Source of the DNA: Metabacillus litoralis
GTDB lineage: Bacteria > Bacillota > Bacilli > Bacillales > Bacillaceae
DNA length: 64,000 nt
NCBI RefSeq assembly: GCF_007994985.1
Contig: NZ_VOQF01000008.1
Location: forward strand, 226,340-290,339
Direction: 5' to 3'
In this document: positions 38,164 through 47,015 of the stretch, in pieces
Numbering within the stretch: the first letter of the stretch is position 1
Layout of the letters: every line of letters begins with the position of its first letter
The notes under the pieces: model-generated
Told to the model about the DNA's origin: nothing
The model's database searches: none
Seen by the model: only the letters and a program-made list of their open reading frames with translations
Translations under genes and position numbers: made by a program

Positions 38164-38298
38164 TAGTTCGTTTCATTGCGCTCCAGACACTCCATTCACC
38201 GGGGAGGAAGTCGAGCCTCCTCGGCTACGCCTGTGGGGTCTCGACCTTTCCTCTACACCCTCAGGAGTCGAGTGTTTTGCGCTTCATTCCACTATGGT
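38164..38298. repeat. Dispersed repeat family 1, copy E (core only)
   Basis: 135 bp matching the core of the 48250 copy in the same orientation: GTTCGTTTCATTGCGCTCC, GGGGAGGAAG, GCCTCCTCGGC, CCTGTGGGGTCTC and CAGGAGTC. The outer ends are missing. The rest of 37992-38588 shows only AT-rich sequence and no gene. Confidence 0.8.
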
Positions 38299-38588
38299 TT
38301 TTAAACCTAGTTTAATAACAACAACCTCTTGAAGGGCTCTTTTATAAGGTTCTTACTACTAAATTAGTAACCTTTTCAGAGAATAGTCTTTATCTTAAAT
38401 CTTATAGAATTCTATTCTAAGTAAACAAGCTATTAGATTGTATAGATTAGTAAATCCTTCAATAAATACAGCTAATTTACTAATAGTAGCCAATGCAAAT
38501 GAGAGTGTAAGCTTTAGAAGTGGATGATATTAAATATAGATATTGCTCTATACTTGGAGGATTTTAATTTAAATCTAGCTGAGAGCAC

Positions 38589-39236
38589 TTAAATAGGGTT
38601 TTTAGAAAGTTTTAATAGTTCACTTACAGTTACAAATTGATAGTCTTGTAGGGTTAATTCAGTAACAAGTTTTCTCACTGCTTCGATTGTTTGTGAGCGG
38701 TCTCCATAGCCATCATGAAAAATTAAGATGCTACCGTTCTTCACACATTCTCTAGATTTTGCAAGAATATGATCAACGCCAGGCTGTTCCCAGTCTCGAG
38801 CTTCCAAATTTAAAGCACCTATCATAGGAGGATATTCCTTCTGAATAATGATTGATCGTGTGTCTTCATTATAATCAAGGTAAGGTGGGCGAAAAACAAC
38901 GGGTTTTTGACCGATAACTTTCTCAATACTTATCTCGTTTAACTCAATTTCCGCTAAACATTTTGCAGTACTTAGCTTTGATAGTTTAGGGTGAGAAAAT
39001 GTGTGATTTCCGATTTCATGCCCTTGTTGTGTAACTTTTCTTACAATCTCCGGATATTTAACCACTTCTTCACCAATCATGAAGAATGTTGCTTTACCTC
39101 TTACTCTATGAAAAATCTCTAGTAATTGAGTTGTATATATAGGATCAGGTCCATCATCAAATGTAAAAGCTATAACCTTTTCCACCGTAGGAATTTCGTT
39201 AATTATCATGTTTTCATTCAACTGACTATCCTCCAC
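38589..39236 (-). CDS. Polysaccharide deacetylase (NodB domain, CE4)
   Basis: Deacetylase of about 215 residues with the NodB fold. The catalytic base and metal Asp lie in FTFDDGPD (about 24-31), metal His residues in GHEIGNHTFSHPKLSK, motif 3 is FRPPYLDYNED, and the motif 5 His is in ILIFHDGYGD. It has no signal peptide and no membrane helix, unlike wall-modifying deacetylases, which suggests an internal substrate such as acetylated xylo-oligosaccharide. GTG 39236 opens the frame; TTG 39221, 8 bp after GTGGAGGA, is the likelier start. It follows the Axe2-type gene. Confidence 0.88.
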   Translation of the reverse strand: MEDSQLNENMIINEIPTVEKVIAFTFDDGPDPIYTTQLLEIFHRVRGKATFFMIGEEVVKYPEIVRKVTQQGHEIGNHTFSHPKLSKLSTAKCLAEIELNEISIEKVIGQKPVVFRPPYLDYNEDTRSIIIQKEYPPMIGALNLEARDWEQPGVDHILAKSRECVKNGSILIFHDGYGDRSQTIEAVRKLVTELTLQDYQFVTVSELLKLSKNPI

Positions 39237-39297
39237 TTCTATATGTAGAGCTCACTACTGATGAATTGTTGATTATGATACACTGAGGGATCTAGCT

Positions 39298-39332
39298 AAA
39301 AGACACTTATCTTTTAAAACAAGTGTCTTGAT
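39298..39332 (-). terminator. Terminator between esterase and deacetylase genes
   Basis: AAGACACTT and AAGTGTCTT pair over a 12-nt loop and are followed by TTTAG on the minus strand. Confidence 0.65.
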
Positions 39333-39343
39333 TGTAACTCATG

Positions 39344-40000
39344 TTAAGTACGATTCCAGTTAAAGCTAATTTCTTTTAAAAATGCTCTAGTTAAAACCAT
39401 ATGTCCAGCAGCAGTTGGATGAACTCTGTCCCACGCCAATGTTGCTGAATAAAGTTCTTTCAAAACGACATTAAATGCAGCCTGAGTATCAACAAATAAA
39501 CAGTTGGTTTCTTCTGCAATTTTCTTGACCACTTGTCCATATTGATCCATTTTCTGACGCATTTTATCCTGCTCATTGCTTTCCAGATAAAATGGAGTCA
39601 TTAACACGATTTCTTTCACATTGGGCTTTGTTTCCACAACAAGCTTTCTAAGAGTCACCTCATATTCTCCAATTAGCACATGCCAATCTTTTATGAAAGG
39701 TGTATCAAATTGGCGCCACACATCATTAATACCAATCATCACCACTAACCAATCCGGCTTTTGATTCACCACATCTTCCTGCCATCTGTTTTCTAGATCT
39801 CGAACAGTATGACCACCAATCCCCTTATTCACAACTCTGATACCGATTTCAGGATAAACAGCTTGCAAAAGTGCATCGATATATGAAACATACCCTTTGC
39901 CAAGAGCTTGAAATAAGCCCTCTCCTTCTGGTTTAGCTCTTTCACAATCTGTTATTGAATCTCCAATGAACAACAATTTCTGTCCTTGCTCAAGCTTCAT
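39344..40000 (-). CDS. axe2: Acetylxylan esterase, Axe2-type SGNH hydrolase
   Basis: Serine esterase of 218 residues collinear with Geobacillus stearothermophilus Axe2 (219 residues), which removes acetyl groups from xylo-oligosaccharides inside the cell. Seen: block I FIGDSITDCERA with nucleophile Ser15, the oxyanion Gly in NKGIGGHTVRD, block III GINDVWRQF, and block V WDRVHPTAAGH with the Asp-His pair near 191 and 194. There is no signal peptide. AGGAGG precedes ATG. A strong hairpin lies between it and the GH8 gene. Confidence 0.93.
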   Translation of the reverse strand: MKLEQGQKLLFIGDSITDCERAKPEGEGLFQALGKGYVSYIDALLQAVYPEIGIRVVNKGIGGHTVRDLENRWQEDVVNQKPDWLVVMIGINDVWRQFDTPFIKDWHVLIGEYEVTLRKLVVETKPNVKEIVLMTPFYLESNEQDKMRQKMDQYGQVVKKIAEETNCLFVDTQAAFNVVLKELYSATLAWDRVHPTAAGHMVLTRAFLKEISFNWNRT

Positions 40001-40036
40001 CTTTTTGCCTCCTGAACTTTCGCCAAAATGTATAGA

Positions 40037-40080
40037 TATTGGAAGCCAAAAGTATAGATACCTTGTTTGGCTTCCAATTC
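40037..40080 (-). terminator. Stem-loop between GH8 and esterase genes
   Basis: TTGGAAGCCAAA and TTTGGCTTCCAA pair exactly around an 18-nt loop, 10 bp after the GH8 stop. There is no T-run, so it may stabilise or process the transcript rather than end it. Confidence 0.55.
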
Positions 40081-40087
40081 ATTATTA

Positions 40088-41240
40088 TTAATCTTTTGGC
40101 ATCCATATTTTAAAGTGACCACTTAAAGCTAGTATACTAAAAAAATAGAGACAATTATCATAATATCTTCTGTTTCCCGTACGCATTGGGGTGTTCCATA
40201 GTAGTTCTACCCATTTTAACCGGTTTGGACCATCTGCTGCTAACGACGCCATGGCGTTTGTTGCAAGTAACCCCACAGGATGCAGAGATTTTTCATCAAA
40301 TGGTTCACCATTAACCTTATAACGACGATAATCTTCAGGCTCTTTATCTGAGAAGAAATTCTGAAGATTATTCGCTATTTCTGTTTCAGAGATATCTCCT
40401 CTAAACCATTCAAAGTCAAGACCAATATTCGCCGCAACACGATAGGAATCACTATAAAAATGACCAAAACCATTTTCATCATTTGGGGTCCCATCATAGT
40501 AAGCATATTCTGGAGCAAGACCTGTTTGTGGGTGGCAGCTAATTTTAATATAGTTTCGGCTAGCAGCACTTGCTTGTTTCCAAAACTCTCGATCTTCCTC
40601 ATAAGCCCACAATGCAAATAATTCATAAAAATGTGGTAAGTGGTACGATGGATCAGAAAACTCACACTCTGGAATAAACTTAATTAACTTATTGTCTCTA
40701 TTCCACATAGGATAGCCGTTTCCATCTTCTCCTTTATGAATACAAGTTCTGAGAATATCTTTGGCTTGTGTTTTATAGTTAAAAGGCTCAACACCATCTC
40801 CCCATCGATGTGAAGCAAAAAATAAGGCTAATGCAAAATACTCTTCACCATCTGGAGCTGGTCCATATGCATTTTTTTCCATCAGGCTGACATGACCAAG
40901 CAAAATACCCGGCATGCTCTCCATCTGTCATATACATGTATTTCATAGTCCAGTTCCACAAACAATCAAAAATATCTTTTTGATCCATTTGTACGGCCAT
41001 CATCATCCCATATGACATTCCCTCTGTTCGAACATCAAGATTACCCGTATCAAGCATATAGCCAAAGTCATCATCAACTTGATGATAAATTCGTGTACTT
41101 TTGTTTCCGCTAAATAACTCTTCCCAATTAGTGTTAATTCTTCTAGTAATCTCTCCATCTGTTAATCCAATTTCTTTAAATAGATTTCGATATTCCCCTG
41201 TAAAAAAAGACCCCTCACTTGTTTTCGCTACTTCTTTCAT
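40088..41240 (-). pseudogene. GH8 reducing-end xylose-releasing exo-oligoxylanase, frameshifted
   Basis: Two overlapping frames together match Rex of Bacillus halodurans (EC 3.2.1.156), which removes xylose from the reducing end of xylo-oligosaccharides. Frame one (from ATG 41240, GGAGGTGG upstream) runs to YFAWSCQPDGKK. Frame two resumes at NAYGPAPDGEEYFALALFFA and goes to the end. The break falls in a run of seven A (minus strand, 40872-40878): loss of one A, or gain of two, restores one frame of about 383-384 residues. Active-site sections are kept (EGMSYGMMM; FSDPSYHLPHFYELF). A recent mutation, a sequencing error, or slippage are all possible. Confidence 0.85.
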
Positions 41241-41268
41241 CTGCCACCTCCGCTAAAAAAAATTTCAA

Positions 41269-42768
41269 CTACTTTCTATATTCTCTTAACTGATCATTTA
41301 ACTCTTTTGTTTGCGTATAAACTTGCTGATAAATTTTAAATAGATTTTTATATACTTCAACATTTTCCTTAATAGGATAATAGGTTTTGGATGTTTGAAT
41401 AAATTCTTGTGCACAATCTTTAAGTGAAGGATACCAGCCACAGCCGTATGCCGCTAACATTGCCGCTCCCATTCCAGGTCCTTGTTCGCTTGCAAGCTTC
41501 TCTACTTTTGCGTTGAAAATATCTGCCTGCATTTGTAGCCACGTTTCATTTTTGGCACCGCCACCGATCGAGATAATAGAATCAATTGTTTTACCACTAT
41601 TTCTAAAAATCTCAATAGACTCATTTAATGAGAAAGTGATTCCCTCAAGCACAGAACGAGCAAAGTGCTTTCGCTCATGAGCAGCATCAATGCCAATAAA
41701 GCTTCCACGTATCGATGAATCAGCATGAGGTGTTCTTTCTCCAACTATATAAGGTGTAAATAATAACCCATTACTACCAGCCGCTACTTCATCAACACCA
41801 TCTAAAAATTGATCAAAATCTTCTTCTGTTGCAAATGTATCTTTAAACCAGCTTAAGCTATAACCAGCAGCAAGTGTAACTCCCATTGTATAGTAAGCAT
41901 TTTCTTCACCATGATTAAAGTAGTGAACCTTTCCTTCAAAATCAAGGTCATTTCGCTCTTCATAAGAAAGTACAACACCAGAGGTTCCGATACTACATAG
42001 TGTTTTCCCTTCATTTAAAATACCAGAGCCAATAGCACCACATGCATTGTCTGCACCACCAGCAAACACTTTTGTTTTATCGGATAATCCTGTTTCTTTT
42101 GCAATTTGTTCTGTAACTGTCCCAACAAAATCATGTGATTCTATTAATGGAGGGCAAAATCCAGTTGAAAGATCAAATAAATTTAAAATTTCTTGACTCC
42201 ATTCACGCTTAGCAATATCCAATAGCAATGTTCCTGCAGCATCTGAATATTCCATATGAATATGTCCAGTTATCCGATAACGAAGATAGTCTTTTGGTAA
42301 CATAAACAAGCTAGAACGTTCAAGAATTTCTGGTTCATGCTCTTTAACCCAAAGAATTTTTGGTAAGGTAAAGCCCTCTAAAGCAGGGTTTTTTGTTATC
42401 TCTAATAAACGTTGTTTACCAACAACATCATAAATCTCCTCGCATTGCGGTGTTGTTCGTGTGTCATTCCACAAAATAGCATTTCTAACAACTTGACCTT
42501 CATGATCAACTAAAACTAATCCATGCATTTGTCCTGAAAAACTAATGCCTTCGATGTCACTCACATCACCGTCAAAAACATCAATTAATTCAGCTAATCC
42601 AGCAGTTGTTTTTTCCACCCATTCCTCTGGATTTTGTTCACTATAACCTGACTTTTCAATAATTAAAGGATACGATTTTGACACTTCATGGCAAACCTCA
42701 CCATTTTGATTTACAAGTAATATTTTTACTGCACTCGTTCCAAGATCAACACCCATTACGTATTTCAT
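41269..42768 (-). CDS. xylB: Xylulokinase
   Basis: FGGY-family sugar kinase of 499 residues phosphorylating D-xylulose to xylulose 5-phosphate. N-terminal ATP-phosphate motif MGVDLGTSAVKILLV; substrate region SGQMHGLVLVD (about 78-88), with the Met-His pair typical of xylulokinases; VFAGGADNACGAIGSG around the catalytic Asp; FGGY signature 2 ISIGGGAKNETWLQMQADIF. AAAGGAG precedes ATG. It lies downstream of xylA, but the gap is filled by a repeat, and 28 bp upstream of the GH8 gene. Confidence 0.96.
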   Translation of the reverse strand: MKYVMGVDLGTSAVKILLVNQNGEVCHEVSKSYPLIIEKSGYSEQNPEEWVEKTTAGLAELIDVFDGDVSDIEGISFSGQMHGLVLVDHEGQVVRNAILWNDTRTTPQCEEIYDVVGKQRLLEITKNPALEGFTLPKILWVKEHEPEILERSSLFMLPKDYLRYRITGHIHMEYSDAAGTLLLDIAKREWSQEILNLFDLSTGFCPPLIESHDFVGTVTEQIAKETGLSDKTKVFAGGADNACGAIGSGILNEGKTLCSIGTSGVVLSYEERNDLDFEGKVHYFNHGEENAYYTMGVTLAAGYSLSWFKDTFATEEDFDQFLDGVDEVAAGSNGLLFTPYIVGERTPHADSSIRGSFIGIDAAHERKHFARSVLEGITFSLNESIEIFRNSGKTIDSIISIGGGAKNETWLQMQADIFNAKVEKLASEQGPGMGAAMLAAYGCGWYPSLKDCAQEFIQTSKTYYPIKENVEVYKNLFKIYQQVYTQTKELNDQLREYRK

Positions 42769-42843
42769 CTATCATTCTCCTTTTCTATGAAAATATGCTG
42801 GAGTAAAATACATCCAGCATACTTGGTATTATTTAAATGATTT

Positions 42844-43005
42844 AGGTTGTTATCGTAAACTATCTTGCTCTAACAACTCCAAGTAAACAGCATTGCATAA
42901 AGCATGGTGGCATCTTTTCTTCTTAAATGAGTACCTATTATGCTATTAAAACAAAGTTACAACTGCTAAATTGGAATATTAGCAACAATTATTCAGAAAC
43001 GAGCC
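42844..43005. repeat. Dispersed repeat family 2, copy 2 (between xylA and xylB)
   Basis: 162 bp aligned end to end with 28343-28502 in the same orientation: starts AGGTTGTTATCGTAAAC and ends TTCAGAAACGAGCC. It ends 4 bp from the xylA stop and separates xylA from xylB, which are usually adjacent. Confidence 0.8.
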
Positions 43006-43009
43006 GTGA

Positions 43010-44341
43010 TTAAACTCTTGCTCCTGAAAGAGTTTCTAATAAGTATTGATTTACCAACCCTTTAAGACGTTCAGTTCTACCAGATTGATTTTTGATTTCA
43101 TTTAATTGAAGAGCATATGCTTCTAGCTCACGGAAATTTGTTTTTCCTTCAACAATATCTAAGCCAATTCCGCTTGTGTAGCTGCTATAACGTTCTTCAA
43201 CAAAGCCATCAAGAACTCTATCTTCAATTAATTTATTTGCTACTTTTAATCCGATAGCAAATGCATCCATTCCAGCGATATGTGCATGGAAAAGATCTTC
43301 TGCGTCAAATGATCCTCTTCTTACTTTTGCATCAAAATTCAAGCCACCTTTACCTAGGCCACCATTTTTCAAAATTTCATACATAGCTAAAGTGTTTGTA
43401 TATAAATCAGTTGGGAATTCATCAGTATCCCATCCAAGAAGTGTATCACCTTGGTTCGCATCAACTGAGCCTAACATTCCATTAATACGTGCTGTTCTTA
43501 ATTCATGTTCAAATGTATGACCTGCTAATGTTGCATGGTTAGCTTCAATATTAAACTTAAAGTAGTCTGTCAGGTCATATTTTTGTAGGAATGCAAGACC
43601 TGTTGCAACATCAAAGTCATATTGGTGTTTTGTTGGCTCTTTTGGTTTTGGCTCAATTAAGAAAGGAACATTCAAGCCAATTTCCTTAGCATAGTCTACT
43701 GCCATATGGAAAAAGCGTGCTAAGTTATCTTGTTCAAGCTTCATATCTGTGTTTAGTAAAGTTTCATAACCTTCACGTCCACCCCAGAATACATAGTTCT
43801 CAGCACCAAGATCTTTTGCTACTTCTAGTGCTTTTTTAACCTTTGCTGCAGAATAAGCAAATACATCTGCATTTGAAGAAGTTGCTGCACCGTGTACATA
43901 TCTTTGATTTGTAAACATATTAGCTGTATTCCAAAGCAATTTAACTTTGCTAGTTTTCATGTATTCTTTAATCATACCAACAATAACATCTTGATTTTCA
44001 TTTGTTTCTTTTAAAGTACTACCTTCTGGAGCAATATCAACATCGTGAAATGCAAAGAATGGGACATTTAATTTCTCAAATAGTTCAAATGCTGCTTCAA
44101 CACGTGCTTTTGCTAGATCTAATCCTGATAAATGATTCCATGGACGAATTGCTGTACCAGCACCAAATGGATCAGAGCCATCTGCAGTGAATGTGTGCCA
44201 ATAAGCAACTGAAAAACGTAAAAGCTCTTCCATTGTTTTACCGTTTATTTTTTCTTCAGGATTATAATATTTGAATGCAAAAGGATTAGTTGATGAAGCA
44301 CCCTCAAAATTAATTTTATTTACTGTTTCAAAATATGCCAT
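43010..44341 (-). CDS. xylA: Xylose isomerase
   Basis: Metal-dependent isomerase of 443 residues (class II length) turning D-xylose into D-xylulose. Seen: catalytic His/Asp in [13 protein letters not shown] (about 98-110), [12 protein letters not shown] (signature 1), the metal Glu and His in [18 protein letters not shown], and metal Asp residues in [26 protein letters not shown] lies 7 bp before ATG. Its promoter overlaps a XylR operator, and a cre-like site lies in the early transcribed region. Confidence 0.98.
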   Translation of the reverse strand: MAYFETVNKINFEGASSTNPFAFKYYNPEEKINGKTMEELLRFSVAYWHTFTADGSDPFGAGTAIRPWNHLSGLDLAKARVEAAFELFEKLNVPFFAFHDVDIAPEGSTLKETNENQDVIVGMIKEYMKTSKVKLLWNTANMFTNQRYVHGAATSSNADVFAYSAAKVKKALEVAKDLGAENYVFWGGREGYETLLNTDMKLEQDNLARFFHMAVDYAKEIGLNVPFLIEPKPKEPTKHQYDFDVATGLAFLQKYDLTDYFKFNIEANHATLAGHTFEHELRTARINGMLGSVDANQGDTLLGWDTDEFPTDLYTNTLAMYEILKNGGLGKGGLNFDAKVRRGSFDAEDLFHAHIAGMDAFAIGLKVANKLIEDRVLDGFVEERYSSYTSGIGLDIVEGKTNFRELEAYALQLNEIKNQSGRTERLKGLVNQYLLETLSGARV

Positions 44342-44385
44342 TGTTATTCCTCCTATTAGTAGGTTATTAGTTTAATATATAAATA

Positions 44386-44401
44386 ATGTAACTGCTTACA
44401 A
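44386..44401 (-). promoter_or_regulatory. cre-like site in the xylA leader
   Basis: On the minus strand TTGTAAGCAGTTACAT has one mismatch to the cre consensus (A for the central G). It lies about 11-26 bp after the predicted transcription start, as in other Bacillus xyl operons. Confidence 0.5.
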
Positions 44402-44418
44402 TACTATTATTTAATCAG

Positions 44419-44447
44419 ATTATAGCACCGTTCACTTAGTTTGTCTA
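44419..44447 (-). promoter_or_regulatory. xylA sigma-A promoter
   Basis: On the minus strand TAGACA, a 17-bp spacer and TATAAT. The -35 box lies inside the XylR operator, which explains repression. Confidence 0.65.
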
Positions 44448-44462
44448 TCCAATAAACTAAGT
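44434..44462. promoter_or_regulatory. XylR operator at xylA
   Basis: ACTTAGTTT and AAACTAAGT are exact inverted arms around an 11-bp centre, the form of Bacillus XylR operators. A sister site lies before xylR at 46945. Confidence 0.85.
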
Positions 44463-44509
44463 TATTTTATGTTTTTTATTTTTACACTCTAGATTCTATA
44501 TAAAATTAA

Positions 44510-44554
44510 TTACCTAACCCTCACAATAATGTGGGTTACGTTCAGGTTAGGTCT
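44510..44554 (-). terminator. Stem-loop after the GH52 gene
   Basis: On the minus strand ACCTAACC near 44553 and GGTTAGGT near 44512 pair, with an inner GTAACCCACA/TGTGAGGG-type stem. Only a weak T-run follows. Confidence 0.5.
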
Positions 44555-44581
44555 CTTCATAGATAACCTCTTAAACTTCTA

Positions 44582-46732
44582 TCATACATTTTGTGAAGAT
44601 GTAACTAAGTTAGACAACTTCTTGCTTTCTTCTAACCATAAGATACTCGTAACACCACGTGGATAATACTTACTACCAGCTATTTCACCTGAGATAATTT
44701 GATCACTCCAGCTCCACACAGATAATGTTGGATGTGTTAGCCATGCAACATGTGCTGCATCTGCCTTAGCTCCTTGTTCATCCCACTTCATATCTAATAT
44801 CTCACGAGCAATAAATTGACTAAGGTAAATTTTGCTTAACCAAGAGTTATTACTAGTAGAGGAAATCTTCCAGCCACCATCTTCAAACAAACAGACACCT
44901 TCAACTAATACAGTTTTTAAATGTGTACTCAATGCTTGCATATAAGCTCCATAACGACCATTGAGATCTAAAGCTTCACGGTTATTTGTATAGTAAGGGA
45001 AAATTAATCCTTCAATTGCTGGAATGATTTTAGAATCATTTCCTTCTTTAATAACAGCAGGTATATAGCCATCAGAAGTCACATGTGAAGCAATTGTTTC
45101 TGCACATTTTTCAGCTTGAAGACCAGCTTGCTTCGATAAATCAGCATAATCATTTTCTTTAAATAGCTTTTCTAATGCAACATATGATGCCCAAGTCTTT
45201 CCTGCAAGGTAAATATTGTTTCTTGCCTGCCCAAGAGATACATCCAAACTATCATAAGTTGTAATTTCCGCTCCACCCATTACACGAGTTGAATCTAGTC
45301 CCATAATTCCATCACGTTTATCTGCTTCAGGATGATCACGATTTAACATACTTTCAAAGCAACGAACAAAAATATCTAAATTCGCTTTTAACCAATCTTG
45401 ATCTCCCGTTTGCTCCACATATACTGACGCACATAGTACCCAGTTCACTAACTGCTCGTAAGTCATATGTGAAAAACATCCGTCTAAACCATAAAGCTCA
45501 TATGATGAATATTGTGGTCTTGAAATCGTATTTGCCACACCCATATCATGTGTAAAACTAATACCACCAGGATATTCAGTTTCATCACCTGGAAAGCGAA
45601 CTTTATCTTCATAGCTAAAACGACTAACAAACATATCTAATTCATTTTTAACAGTCCATGGATTCATTTTTAATTCAAAGAAAATTTGGTCAACCGTTAA
45701 ATCAAATGTATTCATCATGCGGTATTCCCCTTCATTAACAACCCAGAAAGGCTCACCATCAGCATCAAGTAATTGCGTACATCCATAATAACTGCGAATT
45801 GAATGGATCATCATGAATTTTTGATCATCAGATAAATCAGATTCACTTATCAATTTATTTGCTTGTACAGCTCTACTTGTAAATTCATTAAAATTTTCCA
45901 AAGCATAAGCTGCTACTGATTCAATATTTGGAAAATATTTCGTGTAATAATAAGATGTATCCATTCCAGCAGTTACATATCCTGAACGGTGGAAACATAC
46001 TGAAAATTTATATGTTCGTTTTTCTCCTGCAGGAACATCCATTATAAGAGCGCCAACAGGTCCTAACCCAAATGCCCAATTCTCCTCAAAAGGAGTCGTT
46101 AAAATATTTTCTAAACTAAAATGCAAAGCTGATTTTACTTCAGAATCATTTGAAGTAATAGCAGTTAAACGTCCTTGACCAACACCTGCAATTTTGTCAC
46201 ATGTATCATCTAAACGACGCATTGAGCTATATTGATCACTTCCTTGATATCCAAAGAATGCACGGCGACTTTTTGATCCTTTTGTGTTATCAATCGTAAG
46301 CTCTGCCCATACAGCTGGTATTAATGCTTTTTTTAACTCTTCATCAGAAGCAGAAGCTGGATCTGGAACAGATTGTGCTTGTGAATAAATAGTGAAAGTT
46401 AAATCCCTAGCTTTCCAGGAGTCTGTTCCTAATTGAAAGTCTCTTTCTATTTCATCCTTAGAATATGGATGAACTATTTTTGGTTTATCTTGATCAGGAT
46501 CCATATTCTCAATATCATAACGCTTACTTTCGTCATCTTCCATTTCAAAAAAAGGAAGTGCATGATACATTCCTTCTTGCTCTATCGATTCAACACCAAC
46601 ATAAACATTTTTCCTTGGAGATCGACCAAGCTCTAAATCCAATCCTCCCCCATTACCATAAAACCCTAGAGTAAAACTAGAAAACGCACCAATTGGTGAA
46701 TGATGTGCATTGAAAAACATATTTTTTGTCAT
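44582..46732 (-). CDS. xynB2: GH52 beta-xylosidase
   Basis: Intracellular exo-xylosidase of 716 residues, collinear with Geobacillus stearothermophilus XynB2 (705 residues). It begins MTKNMFFNAHHSPIGAFSSF. The nucleophile region is VVNEGEYRMMNTFDLTVDQ and the acid/base region TTYDSLDVSLGQARNN; by homology these hold the catalytic Glu and Asp. There is no signal peptide. ATG 46732 fits the family start; the open 26-codon extension to 46810 does not. It is divergent from xylR, with a XylR operator and cre site between. Confidence 0.95.
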   Translation of the reverse strand: MTKNMFFNAHHSPIGAFSSFTLGFYGNGGGLDLELGRSPRKNVYVGVESIEQEGMYHALPFFEMEDDESKRYDIENMDPDQDKPKIVHPYSKDEIERDFQLGTDSWKARDLTFTIYSQAQSVPDPASASDEELKKALIPAVWAELTIDNTKGSKSRRAFFGYQGSDQYSSMRRLDDTCDKIAGVGQGRLTAITSNDSEVKSALHFSLENILTTPFEENWAFGLGPVGALIMDVPAGEKRTYKFSVCFHRSGYVTAGMDTSYYYTKYFPNIESVAAYALENFNEFTSRAVQANKLISESDLSDDQKFMMIHSIRSYYGCTQLLDADGEPFWVVNEGEYRMMNTFDLTVDQIFFELKMNPWTVKNELDMFVSRFSYEDKVRFPGDETEYPGGISFTHDMGVANTISRPQYSSYELYGLDGCFSHMTYEQLVNWVLCASVYVEQTGDQDWLKANLDIFVRCFESMLNRDHPEADKRDGIMGLDSTRVMGGAEITTYDSLDVSLGQARNNIYLAGKTWASYVALEKLFKENDYADLSKQAGLQAEKCAETIASHVTSDGYIPAVIKEGNDSKIIPAIEGLIFPYYTNNREALDLNGRYGAYMQALSTHLKTVLVEGVCLFEDGGWKISSTSNNSWLSKIYLSQFIAREILDMKWDEQGAKADAAHVAWLTHPTLSVWSWSDQIISGEIAGSKYYPRGVTSILWLEESKKLSNLVTSSQNV

Positions 46733-46808
46733 ATCATTACTCACTCTCCTATCATTAATATAGAAAGCAATATAAATACTATTGCTATATAAAGTAGTTA
46801 GAATCATC

Positions 46809-46824
46809 ATGTAAACGGCTTCAT
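46809..46824 (+). promoter_or_regulatory. cre site in the GH52 leader
   Basis: ATGTAAACGGCTTCAT has one mismatch to WTGNNARCGNWWWCAW. It lies about 100 bp after the predicted start of the GH52 transcript, where CcpA could act as a roadblock. Confidence 0.6.
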
Positions 46825-46883
46825 TTATCTTATTTGTTAAGCACCTTGTTATGGATTTTTATCCAATAAAGTGGAGAAAAATT

Positions 46884-46895
46884 CTTACCTCCTTT
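46884..46895 (-). promoter_or_regulatory. Orphan Shine-Dalgarno-like element in the GH52 leader
   Basis: AAAGGAGGTAAG on the minus strand, about 28 nt after the predicted transcription start and 150 nt before the gene, with no usable start codon behind it. It resembles the mRNA-stabilising STAB-SD of cry3A leaders; CTCC 9 nt later could pair with it. Confidence 0.45.
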
Positions 46896-46929
46896 GTTGA
46901 AGTATAAACTTACTAGCTAACTATTTGTC

Positions 46930-46958
46930 ATTATAACACCACACATTAAGTTTGTATA
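46930..46958 (-). promoter_or_regulatory. GH52 sigma-A promoter
   Basis: On the minus strand TATACA, 17-bp spacer, TATAAT. The -35 is within the XylR operator, the same geometry as at xylA. Confidence 0.6.
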
Positions 46959-46974
46959 TCCATTAAACTAAGTT
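46945..46974. promoter_or_regulatory. XylR operator between GH52 gene and xylR
   Basis: TTAAGTTT and AAACTAAG-type arms around an 11-bp centre, close in sequence to the operator at 44434. It covers the -35 regions of both divergent promoters, so xylR probably controls itself too. Confidence 0.85.
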
Positions 46975-47015
46975 TATGTTAAAATATAATTACTAATAAA
47001 TGAGGAGTTTTAGAA

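Noticed and set aside
37994..38332. Frame of 112 codons over the third kinase promoter and repeat copy E
   Set aside because: Overlaps a perfect cre site and the non-coding repeat; no ribosome site.
38158..38332. Possible rRNA or structured RNA because of high G-C
   Set aside because: It matches the core of repeat family 1 at other sites, which explains the composition.
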